DNA of 64,000 nt, taken from assembly GCA_947465495.1 (NCBI GenBank), contig CANIAS010000003.1:1-64000 (forward strand), in the 5' to 3' direction. Each line of letters begins with the position of its first letter. The first letter of the stretch is position 1. Below the pieces are notes generated by a model. It was not told the DNA's origin and searched no databases. It worked only from the letters and a program-made list of their open reading frames with translations. The position numbers and the translations under genes were made by a program. The DNA comes from Candidatus Pollutiaquabacter sp. (lineage in GTDB: Bacteria; Bacteroidota; Bacteroidia; AKYH767-A; 2013-40CM-41-45). Positions 56,406-64,000 of this stretch are shown here, one piece after another.

Positions 56406-57545
56406 ATGGACTTCCGCGGAAAAAAAATATACATCTCTGTAATCAGTGACTTAGTCACTGACCAGCGTGTACATCGCACAGCCTATACCCTGCGTGGCCA
56501 AGGCGCATCGGTGGTTCTGGTGGGTCGTCGACTATCCTCCAGCTTGCCGATGTCTTCCAGAGCATATCGCACCATTCGCTTGAAGTTGTTTTTTCAACGA
56601 GGACCGATGATGTATGCTTGGTTCAACATCCGACTTTTTTTCTTTCTGCTCTTTAAAAAGGCCGATCTATTAGTGGCTAATGACTTGGATACCCTATTGG
56701 CCAATTTTCTTGTTTCGAAAATCCGCCGTATTCCATTAGTGTATGATAGTCACGAATATTTTACAGAAGTCCCAGAACTTGTAAGTAGACCGTTCGTTCA
56801 GCGGTTTTGGAAATTACTTGAAAGGTCCATATTCCCTAAACTCAAAGCAGTATTCACCGTGAATGATTCCATCGCTGACTTGTATGAAAAGGAATACCAG
56901 GTCAAGGTGCATGTGGTAAGGAATATTCCGCTGAATGACCAGTTCAATCAGCACGTTATCTTTCACGAACTTACCCGTGAAGAAGCAGGACTTCCAGTGG
57001 ATAGAACCATCTACTTGCTGCAAGGTTCCGGAATTAATATCCATCGTGGAGCGGAGGAAGCTGTGGAAGCAATGAAATGGGTAGATGATGCTTTATTGTT
57101 GATTATCGGCGGAGGTGATGTCATCGACATCTTGAAGAAGATGACATTGGATTTAGGCCTTAGTGATAAGGTGAAATTTGTTCCCAAGATGCCACCAACT
57201 GAATTGCGCAAATGGACGCGTCTGGCAGATTTCGGGTTAACCTTGGATAAGGATACGAATCTGAACTATCGCTATTCCTTGCCGAATAAACTTTTTGATT
57301 ACATCGAGTCTGGTTTGCCTGTAATTACTACCGACCTTCCGGAAGTCCGGCGCATCGTGGAGTTATACGATATTGGTCGAATTGTTCCGACACTCACACC
57401 TCAGTACTTAGCGGATGTCATGAATCATATGAAGTCTCCAACGGCACCTGTTGGAAAGTGGAAGGAGAATGTCAAAATCGCAGCCGCAGAAATTTCTTGG
57501 GATCAAGAAAGAGAGCGATTATTAGCCGTATTCGACTATGCATAG
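56406..57545 (+). CDS. Glycosyltransferase family 4-like
   Basis: A 379-residue GT-B-fold glycosyltransferase. The N-domain includes YISVISDLVTDQRVHRTAYTLRGQGASVVLVGRR and YDSHEYFTEVPEL. The C-domain has YLLQGSGINIHRGAEEAVEAM, LLIIGGGDVIDILKKM and SLPNKLFDYIESGLPVITTDLPEV, the donor-binding E-rich region. It overlaps the next glycosyltransferase by 8 bp, so both probably act in one glycan pathway. Donor and acceptor are unknown. Confidence 0.9.
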   Translation: MDFRGKKIYISVISDLVTDQRVHRTAYTLRGQGASVVLVGRRLSSSLPMSSRAYRTIRLKLFFQRGPMMYAWFNIRLFFFLLFKKADLLVANDLDTLLANFLVSKIRRIPLVYDSHEYFTEVPELVSRPFVQRFWKLLERSIFPKLKAVFTVNDSIADLYEKEYQVKVHVVRNIPLNDQFNQHVIFHELTREEAGLPVDRTIYLLQGSGINIHRGAEEAVEAMKWVDDALLLIIGGGDVIDILKKMTLDLGLSDKVKFVPKMPPTELRKWTRLADFGLTLDKDTNLNYRYSLPNKLFDYIESGLPVITTDLPEVRRIVELYDIGRIVPTLTPQYLADVMNHMKSPTAPVGKWKENVKIAAAEISWDQERERLLAVFDYA

Positions 57546-58665
57546 TCAACATATCCTGCATATTATTTCCTTTGATGTCCCATTTCCTCCGGATTATGGT
57601 GGAGTCATTGATGTCTTTTTCAAAATCAAGGCCCTGCATGCGCACGGTGTACGTGTTCATTTGCATTGTTTTGAATATGGACGTTCTCCTAAGAAAGAAT
57701 TGGAAGCATTGTGTGAATCGGTGCATTACTATCCTCGAAGTACCTCCAAGTCGCTGCTGTTCGATGATTTACCATATATAGTGCTTTCACGGTCCTCCAC
57801 CGAGTTGCGGCAACGTTTACTGGAAGATGCGCATCCAATTCTAATGGAAGGATTGCACAGTACGTTGTTGCTGAACGATCCGGCATTCTTTTCTAGAAAA
57901 TGTATCGTACGAGCTCATAATGTCGAACACGATTATTATGAAAACCTGGCGAAAGTGGAAAAGCGTTTCTTTAAACGATTCTACTTTAAGAAAGAGACTA
58001 ATAAGTTGCGTAACTACGAGTCCGTCGTGAAACGTGCACATGCCATTGCAGCCATTTCCCCGGAGGATACTGCCTACTTTAATTCCAAATACGGAAACGC
58101 GACGTATATCCCCGCATTTCACCCCTTTGATGCATGTCAACATACTGAAGAAACACAAGATTTCGCTTTTTACCATGGCAATCTTGCCGTAGGGGAGAAT
58201 AATGAAGCAGCGTTATTTCTCATTGAAAAAGTTTTTGATAATCTGCCATACCGCTTAGTCATAGCCGGTTCCAGACCGTCTGAAGAATTGAAGAAGGCTG
58301 CTGCTAAAAAAGACAACGTACAAATTCTCGATTGTTTGACTCCGGAAGAGATTCATCGTCACATTGCAACGGCAAAAGTTAATGTACTGCCTACGTTTCA
58401 GTCTACAGGCATCAAGCTGAAGTTGCTGGCTGCATTATTTCTTGGGCAGCAATGTTTGGTGAATTCGCCCATGGTGCTTAATACTGGACTTGAAAAATTA
58501 TGCACGATTGCTAATGACGCAAATGGCTTTAAGCAACGACTAAAGGAGATATTCGTTTCGGATGGATTAAAATCGGAACAATTAAATGCGAGAAAAGTAA
58601 TTTTGGAAAGTGGTTTTTCAAACACCCGCAATGCTCAAAAACTAGTTGAGCTATTCTTTGGCTGA
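57538..58665 (+). CDS. Glycosyltransferase, GT-B fold
   Basis: A 375-residue protein with an N-terminal acceptor-side domain starting HILHIISFDVPFPPDYGGVIDVFFKIKALHAHGV, and a C-terminal donor side (AFYHGNLAVGENNEAALFLIEKVF, RLVIAGSRPSEELKKAA, VNVLPTFQSTGIKLKLLAALF). The GGVIDVF motif is typical of GT4/GT1-like enzymes. It overlaps the preceding gene by 8 bp and converges on ftsE with a 6-bp gap. Confidence 0.9.
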   Translation: MHSQHILHIISFDVPFPPDYGGVIDVFFKIKALHAHGVRVHLHCFEYGRSPKKELEALCESVHYYPRSTSKSLLFDDLPYIVLSRSSTELRQRLLEDAHPILMEGLHSTLLLNDPAFFSRKCIVRAHNVEHDYYENLAKVEKRFFKRFYFKKETNKLRNYESVVKRAHAIAAISPEDTAYFNSKYGNATYIPAFHPFDACQHTEETQDFAFYHGNLAVGENNEAALFLIEKVFDNLPYRLVIAGSRPSEELKKAAAKKDNVQILDCLTPEEIHRHIATAKVNVLPTFQSTGIKLKLLAALFLGQQCLVNSPMVLNTGLEKLCTIANDANGFKQRLKEIFVSDGLKSEQLNARKVILESGFSNTRNAQKLVELFFG

Positions 58666-58671
58666 ATCAAG

Positions 58672-59361
58672 CTATTCGCTTGTAACAACAGTTTGCGTAT
58701 CATGCAATCTTCCGCCTTCACACTTTAAAATACGGGCGGGAAACTTGTCCATAATCCCGTAGTTGTGTGTCGCCATCAGAATCGAGGTGCCTTTTTGGCT
58801 GATATCGAATAAGAGTTTCATGATCTCTTCCGATGTTTCTGGGTCCAGGTTGCCAGTTGGTTCGTCAGCCAGTATTAATTCAGGATGATTTAGTAAAGCA
58901 CGTGCAATCACTACACGTTGTTGTTCTCCACCACTAAGCTCGTGGGGCATCTTGAATCCTTTGGTCGACAAGCCTACGTGCGCAAGCACTTCTTCCATAC
59001 GCGCCTGCATGGCGTTACGCTCGTTCCAGCCTGTTGCCGCAAGTACAAATTCAAGGTTCGCAAGAATGGTGCGATCAGGAAGAAGTTGAAAGTCTTGAAA
59101 TACAATGCCTAGCTTACGACGAAGAAAAGGAACCTGTCGTGAGGAAAGGTGATTTAATGAAAATCCAGCTACGCTCCCTTCGCCCTCGTCTAAAACAAGT
59201 TCTCCATAAAGTAATTTTAGCAGACTGCTTTTCCCGCTACCTGTTTTTCCAATTAGGTAAACGAATTCACCTTTGTCAATCTCCAGGTGGACGCCTGACA
59301 GTACCGGACTTTTCGATTGTGAAATTGTGGCGTTAGACAGTTTAACGATGCGGTTGGTCAT
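58672..59361 (-). CDS. ftsE: Cell division ATP-binding protein FtsE
   Basis: FtsE works with FtsX to control peptidoglycan hydrolases at the division site. The 229-residue ABC ATPase has Walker A GKTGSGKSS, Q-loop VFQDFQLLPDRTI, signature LSGGEQQRVVIARAL and Walker B LILADEPTGNLDP. GLSTKGFKMPHELSGGEQQR is characteristic of FtsE. ftsX is not adjacent. LolD-type ATPases are the alternative, but the LLPDRTI loop favours FtsE. Confidence 0.88.
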   Translation of the reverse strand: MTNRIVKLSNATISQSKSPVLSGVHLEIDKGEFVYLIGKTGSGKSSLLKLLYGELVLDEGEGSVAGFSLNHLSSRQVPFLRRKLGIVFQDFQLLPDRTILANLEFVLAATGWNERNAMQARMEEVLAHVGLSTKGFKMPHELSGGEQQRVVIARALLNHPELILADEPTGNLDPETSEEIMKLLFDISQKGTSILMATHNYGIMDKFPARILKCEGGRLHDTQTVVTSE

Positions 59362-59504
59362 GGTGGAAAGTTAATTCGACGGTAAAAATACGCAGACTTC
59401 TTGTGGATCGTCGTGGGTAAGAAAGCAAATTATACACGTGAAATTACCATGATCCGACGACGGCAGTGATCGTAATTGCCAACGACGGATACGGCTATAG
59501 GAAA

Positions 59505-59705
59505 TTAATCCAGCTTTTTGATTTTTCCGTAGGGCAATTCACGGATGAGCTCAATCAATTCCTGCTCACGATGCCCGAGGCCGATTTTAGAGAGGGCTTT
59601 CTCGGGTCGGTCGACACGGAAGTATGCTAACAAGGTGAACTTCTCGTCGCGCAACTGAACGTAATCCGGAATTTTGGCAGTGCCTTTTACCTTCAAAATG
59701 TACAT
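59505..59705 (-). CDS. 66-residue conserved protein
   Basis: The small product MYILKVKGTAKIPDYVQLRDE and onward, with FTLLAYFRVDRPEKALSKIGL and LIRELPYGKIKKL, matches a compact family I recall near ftsE in Bacteroidota that is often mislabelled fructose-6-phosphate aldolase. At 66 residues it cannot be that TIM-barrel enzyme. A TATCTTTG -7 element lies 5 nt upstream of its ATG. Function unknown; cytoplasmic. Confidence 0.8.
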   Translation of the reverse strand: MYILKVKGTAKIPDYVQLRDEKFTLLAYFRVDRPEKALSKIGLGHREQELIELIRELPYGKIKKLD

Positions 59706-59710
59706 CGCGT

Positions 59711-59718
59711 CAAAGATA
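59711..59718 (-). promoter_or_regulatory. Putative -7 element for the 66-residue gene
   Basis: The minus strand reads TATCTTTG directly ahead of the ATG at 59705, predicting a leaderless or nearly leaderless transcript. No -33 match at proper spacing. Confidence 0.45.
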
Positions 59719-59857
59719 CTAAAATCAGCAAGTCGGTCGTATCTATAGTAGAAGTGTGCATAAGAGTGTTGGTAAATACAACCACTTCAAAAACAGTTAG
59801 ATGGGCGTTGTCAATAATTTTGTGCGAATATCGTTTAACGAGCATCAATCCCTCTGT

Positions 59858-62800
59858 ATGGTGAGAAGATTATTAGTGCTGCTGATCGCTACGATCAGCT
59901 GCACGACTGTGTTTGCACAGAAGACAACCGTTTACACGGAAGCTGACCGGAACTACCGGCTAGGTTTGGAGTTGCTGGATAAGCAGAAATACGGTGCTGC
60001 GCGGAAGGCCTTTGAGCAGACCTTGTATTCAACAGAAAGCATTTCCGACGAAGCACGGATGAATTCCACCTACTATATAGGATGGTGTGCCGCTGAGCTG
60101 TATCAAACAGATGCGGAATACCTGCTGCTTGGATTCATACAGCACTACCCGGAAAGTCCCAAGATGGAAGAGGCTTATTTTTCACTGGGCAATTATTATT
60201 ACCGTGCCAAGAAATACAAGAAATCACTGGAATGGTTCAGCCGTCTGGACCTGGCTACCTTGGACAAAGACGAAAGGGATGAAGTTAATTTTAAGATTGG
60301 GTATAGTGCCTACATGACAGAGGATTACGATAAGGCATCGCGTGCGTTTTTTGATGTGAAAGATGGAGACAGCAAGTATGCGACCGCTGCACAGTATTAC
60401 TATGCACACATGGCTTACGTGAGCGAGAATTATGAAACGGCGTTGAAGGAATTTCTGAAATTGCGCAACTCCGAGGCGTTTGCACCGGTCGCGCCTTATT
60501 ACATCACGCAGATCTATTACAAGCAAGGTAAATACGACGAGGTGTTGAAGTATGCACCTAATGCGCTCGATTCGGCTGGTGCTAGGAATGGCATGGAGAT
60601 AGCAAGAATGGTTGCTGAGTCGCACTACCGAAAAGGGGAGTACACCACAGCGCTACCTTATCTAACCGATTATGAAAAAAACTCTCCGAATGCCGGTGCC
60701 TCGGATTACTATGCAATCGCCTACAGTTATTACCGTACCAATCAATTTGAAAAAGCAATTCCTTATTTCCAGAAATTAACCGCTGTCGAGGATTCTTTGT
60801 CACAAAATGCCTATTACCATTTGGGCGATTGTTTTATTCATACCAATAATAAGCGGAGTGCGCGCAATGCCTATCAGTCTGCCGCAAAGATGACTTTCGA
60901 TCCCTTCATCACTGAGGAGTCTCGCTTTGCGTATGCCAAGCTTAGTTATGAATTGTCTTTTCAATCGGTAGCGATTGAGGCTTGTCGCTCTTTTGTGAAG
61001 GATTATCCCGAAAGCCAGCACGTGGCAGAGACCAATGAGATTCTTATAAATATTTATGCGAGCACACGCAATTATCGTGATGCGCTCATCGCGCTTGATG
61101 CCATCAAAACCAAGACTCCTGGTATGAAAGTGGCCTACCAAAAGGTTGCTTATTTCCGCGGTATAGAGTTGTTCATGGATAATAAGCTTCAGGATGCCAT
61201 TAAGATGTTTCAAACCTCGTTGGCAAATCCGGTCGATAATCGTTTGACAGCGGAAGCAAATTATTGGAAAGGGGAGGCCTATTATAAATTGGGTCAATAT
61301 GAACAAGCTGTTCGTTCCTACAATGATTTTCTGTTCATGCCTTCTGCAGTCACCTCCGAGCATTACAACCTTGCCAATTATAATGCGGGGTATGCTAATT
61401 TTAAATTGGAGAGTTACGCTAACTCACAGACAGCTTTTAGGAAATACATAAAGGATAAGCCACATACAGATCCTCAACGATATTCCGATGCGCTTTTACG
61501 TATTGCTGACTGCAGCTTTATGCTACGCGATCAGAATGCTGCACTTGATTTCTATAGTCAGGCTATTCAGTCAGGTGCTAAAGCATCCGACTATGCTTAT
61601 TATCAACGCGGAATTATCCTTGGTGTTCAAGGTAAATTGAATGAAAAAATTGCTTCGTTGGAAAAACTGATTGAGCAGTATCCTACATCTGTTTATTTGG
61701 ACGATGCCTTGTATGAAACAGGACAAGCGCACCTGACAATTGATAACAACGGTAAGGCCTTGACGTATTTTTCTAGAGTAATCAACGAGTTTCCTTCCAG
61801 TAGTTATGTGAAAAAGGCCGAGTTGGGCGAGGCGTTGGTCTATTACAACGAAGGTAAAGACGAGCAAGCTACGGCAGCATGCAAGCGAATCATTAGCAAA
61901 TATCCTAATTCGAATGAGTCGCGCGAAGCACTCTCGCAGCTCAAGAATATTTCAGTCTCTCAGCATAAAGTCGATGACTACCTGGCTTATGTCAAAGAAG
62001 TGCCTAACGCGGATCTTAGTACTGCCGGACAGGATTCAATCGTGTATGAAGCAGCGGAGTTGCTTTATACACAAGGTAAATGCGAAGAGGCCCAACGGGA
62101 TTTTGACAACTACCTGAGCAAGTATCCGAATGCAGTATTTAAAGTGAATGCCAATTATTACCGAAGCGATTGCTTGTACCGTTCCAAAAAATACGAAGAA
62201 GCATTGCCAGGTTATGAATATGTCATTGCCCAGCCTAAGAACTCTTTCACCGAAAAATCGTTGCTGAACGATGCGCTCATTCAGTTTCGTTTAAAACGAT
62301 ATGAAGAAGCCGCACAGCGATTTGATGCTCTGGAAAAGTCAGCCGAGGTGAAAGACAATATCACGGCAGCTCAAATAGGACAGCTGCGTGCCTATTATAA
62401 AATCGGAAAGTGCGACAGAGCACTCATTGCTGCAGGAAAGTTGCTTGCCAATACGAGCATCGACAAGGATCTTCAAAACGAAGCACAATTGATTACGGGA
62501 CGTTGTTATTTAGCAGAAGCTGATTTTGCTAAATCGAAGGCTGCATTTAGCGTTGTAGCTAAACGTACGAACTCTGAAATGACCGCAGAAAGTAAGTATT
62601 CGCTGGCGTTGATCGAATACAAACAACAGAACTACAAAGAGAGTCAAAAACTCATCTTTGAAGTGCAAAAGCAGGTGCCTTCCTACGATTTTTGGATTGC
62701 AAAATCATTTATCCTACTTGGCGACGACTACCTGGCGCTGAAAGATACCTTTCAGGCACGTGAGACCTACAAAAGCATCGTTGATAATTTTGAACGCGAA

Positions 62801-62953
62801 TCCAACGAACAAGAAGACTTAAAGCAAGTCGCACAGCAGAAGCTGGATGCGATCAATCAGTCGCGTGACGCTCGTGAAAAAGAATTGCTCGACGAGAAAC
62901 GTCGTTTATCCGGTGCCGGCGACGATTCGCTCGAAGTTAATCCGATCAAGTAA
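59858..62953 (+). CDS. Giant exported TPR protein
   Basis: The ATG at 59858 (MVRRLLVLLIATISCTTVFAQ, a signal peptide) is preferred over the tracked 59801; it gives 1031 residues. The mature protein is a long array of TPR-like units, for example YRLGLELLDKQKYGAARKAF, MEEAYFSLGNYYYRAKKYKK and AEANYWKGEAYYKLGQYEQA, with a charged C-terminal helix. Periplasmic or outer-membrane-associated scaffold is likely. The next gene, an outer-membrane barrel, starts within about 30 bp, and the pair recurs in Bacteroidota. No specific function is established. Confidence 0.88.
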   Translation: MVRRLLVLLIATISCTTVFAQKTTVYTEADRNYRLGLELLDKQKYGAARKAFEQTLYSTESISDEARMNSTYYIGWCAAELYQTDAEYLLLGFIQHYPESPKMEEAYFSLGNYYYRAKKYKKSLEWFSRLDLATLDKDERDEVNFKIGYSAYMTEDYDKASRAFFDVKDGDSKYATAAQYYYAHMAYVSENYETALKEFLKLRNSEAFAPVAPYYITQIYYKQGKYDEVLKYAPNALDSAGARNGMEIARMVAESHYRKGEYTTALPYLTDYEKNSPNAGASDYYAIAYSYYRTNQFEKAIPYFQKLTAVEDSLSQNAYYHLGDCFIHTNNKRSARNAYQSAAKMTFDPFITEESRFAYAKLSYELSFQSVAIEACRSFVKDYPESQHVAETNEILINIYASTRNYRDALIALDAIKTKTPGMKVAYQKVAYFRGIELFMDNKLQDAIKMFQTSLANPVDNRLTAEANYWKGEAYYKLGQYEQAVRSYNDFLFMPSAVTSEHYNLANYNAGYANFKLESYANSQTAFRKYIKDKPHTDPQRYSDALLRIADCSFMLRDQNAALDFYSQAIQSGAKASDYAYYQRGIILGVQGKLNEKIASLEKLIEQYPTSVYLDDALYETGQAHLTIDNNGKALTYFSRVINEFPSSSYVKKAELGEALVYYNEGKDEQATAACKRIISKYPNSNESREALSQLKNISVSQHKVDDYLAYVKEVPNADLSTAGQDSIVYEAAELLYTQGKCEEAQRDFDNYLSKYPNAVFKVNANYYRSDCLYRSKKYEEALPGYEYVIAQPKNSFTEKSLLNDALIQFRLKRYEEAAQRFDALEKSAEVKDNITAAQIGQLRAYYKIGKCDRALIAAGKLLANTSIDKDLQNEAQLITGRCYLAEADFAKSKAAFSVVAKRTNSEMTAESKYSLALIEYKQQNYKESQKLIFEVQKQVPSYDFWIAKSFILLGDDYLALKDTFQARETYKSIVDNFERESNEQEDLKQVAQQKLDAINQSRDAREKELLDEKRRLSGAGDDSLEVNPIK

Positions 62954-62983
62954 TCAATTCGAATACAAACGATGGTAACTACC

Positions 62984-64000
62984 ATGAAAAAGATAACGAT
63001 AGTCAGTTTGCTGCTGTTTCCATTGATAGTATCTGCACAGCAACAGGAATCCGAACGGGACCTGGGAAACAAAGAATACATCATTGTGAAGGATTATAAA
63101 CCCGTATTGGCCGAGTCTGTGAAAATCTCCGATTTGCCCGATGGTGATACCGCTACAGTAATTGCGCTGCCGCAGTCCTATGATTTCGAATCCAGAAAGG
63201 CAGAGATACGCTACGAAGCAGCCTCTATCAAAGCAGTTAAGATCAAAGATGAGCCGCTTCCAAAATTATACCGTTGTTACTTAAAAGGCGGTGGCGGAAA
63301 TTATTCCAAATACATCGGCGAACTCTATGTCAACTCGCTGCGCTCCAAGAAAGGTTCCTTAGGATTGGCAGCAAAACATTTGTCAGGCTCTCCATCATTC
63401 ACGGATTTTGGAAATGCAGCGTATAGCAATAATTTGGGGCGAATAGATGGAAATTATTTCTTGAATCATGCCACTATCACCGGTGATGTGTTCTATAAAC
63501 GGGATGCCGTGCATTATTATGGCTATAACACAACGGATACCATCATCGATGATGAAGATTCTCGTCAACGGTTTACGGATATTGGTGCGCAAGCTGCCAT
63601 CGCGAGTACGTTTCTTGATAGTTCCCATGTGAATTACCGAGGAGGAATCGCTTATTCCGACTTGACTGACGATTTTGGAGTGAAAGAGTCACAATTGGTT
63701 ATCGACGGTGCAATCGCTAAGAGGTTCAAAGAAACAACCTTGGGAATGGACCTCTCGTTGGCTTTTTTCAATAAGAGTGATGCGACCTTTCAGGAACTTT
63801 CATTGAATTCTAACCTCGATCGAAATATACTTCGTTTCCGTCCTTATGTAGCATTCAACCGCGAACGCATACGTTTCAAGGGAGGAGTAGGTGTAGAGGC
63901 TGAAACCAACTTGGATGCAGCTGTGCATGTTTTTCCACGGTTAGAACTTCATGTTCCTGTATCAGAAGGCGTTCTTCGGTTCTTTGTAAAATTGGACGGC
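62984..64000 (+). CDS. Outer-membrane beta-barrel protein, 5' part (runs off window)
   Basis: The frame opens at ATG 62984 (MKKITIVSLLLFPLIVSAQ; an alternative ATG is at 62972) and continues to the window end without a stop; about 339 residues are visible. A signal peptide is followed by IIVKDYKPVLAESVKISDLPDGDT, a start typical of Bacteroidota barrel proteins paired with TPR proteins, then repeated amphipathic strands (GNYFLNHATITGDVFYKRDAVHYYGYN). The ORF track does not show it because it is incomplete. It probably forms an operon with the giant TPR gene 30 bp upstream. Confidence 0.85.
   Translation, partial: MKKITIVSLLLFPLIVSAQQQESERDLGNKEYIIVKDYKPVLAESVKISDLPDGDTATVIALPQSYDFESRKAEIRYEAASIKAVKIKDEPLPKLYRCYLKGGGGNYSKYIGELYVNSLRSKKGSLGLAAKHLSGSPSFTDFGNAAYSNNLGRIDGNYFLNHATITGDVFYKRDAVHYYGYNTTDTIIDDEDSRQRFTDIGAQAAIASTFLDSSHVNYRGGIAYSDLTDDFGVKESQLVIDGAIAKRFKETTLGMDLSLAFFNKSDATFQELSLNSNLDRNILRFRPYVAFNRERIRFKGGVGVEAETNLDAAVHVFPRLELHVPVSEGVLRFFVKLDG

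Noticed and set aside
59505-59705. Annotation as fructose-6-phosphate aldolase
   Set aside because: The product has 66 residues and no TIM-barrel features; that name is a propagated misannotation in this family.

Overview
The window is a bacterial chromosome segment from a member of the Bacteroidota. The evidence is a type IX secretion (T9SS) sorting domain on two secreted proteins, gldD and gldE gliding genes beside ssb, promoters of the Bacteroidota type (TTTG, about 19 bp, TAnnTTTG), a PKD-domain surface protein, CoaX pantothenate kinase, and several large outer-membrane barrel proteins. The family-level position cannot be fixed from sequence alone. Gene density is high. I see no insertion sequence, prophage, CRISPR array or rRNA, and only one tRNA (Phe, GAA).

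Layout. 1-2.7 kb: partial PKD protein, a small secreted protein and a large HTH-plus-helical-repeat protein of unknown role. 2.8-6.7 kb: response regulator, tRNA-Phe, coaX, an outer-membrane protein and heme A synthase (ctaA). 6.7-20.2 kb: a conserved Bacteroidota block (gldD, gldE, ssb, mutY, HU, TPR protein, 29-residue basic protein, RNase G) followed by recX, prfB with its programmed +1 frameshift, and fumC. A plus-strand sugar cassette (nucleotidyltransferase/GHMP-kinase fusion, FucP-type permease, rhamnose-type mutarotase) sits between ssb and mutY. 20.3-28.7 kb: mannose-1-phosphate guanylyltransferase, aminotransferase, SprT-like protein, feoBA, a tiny Cys-containing lipoprotein, mlaEF and a hydroxyproline-epimerase homologue. 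28.8-35.6 kb: two T9SS cargo proteins and gcvP. 35.7-42.3 kb: an uncharacterised three-gene operon including a UbiA-like membrane protein, then hemL, kynU, kmo and an MBL hydrolase. 42.3-52.3 kb: a large beta-propeller/barrel protein, an M20 amidohydrolase, gyrB, dnaX, a LOG-family protein and a second HU. 52.3-56.3 kb: phenylacetyl-CoA epoxidase genes paaABCD with paaG. 56.4-64 kb: two glycosyltransferases, ftsE, a 66-residue conserved protein, a giant TPR protein and a partial outer-membrane barrel gene running off the window.

How the genes work together. Most of the window is housekeeping: DNA replication and repair (ssb, mutY, gyrB, dnaX, recX, HU), translation termination, TCA, heme and CoA synthesis. 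Catabolic modules are added for phenylacetate, the kynurenine branch of tryptophan breakdown, glycine cleavage and possibly a deoxy-sugar.

The points most worth a second look are: an A10 run in dnaX placed so that one extra A gives an immediate UGA, which would make a gamma-like short form; the sugar cassette splitting a conserved locus; a palindrome and shared 11-mer upstream of paaA and paaG; an unknown operon whose last gene is built of about 25-residue repeats; and small genes missed by the ORF track.
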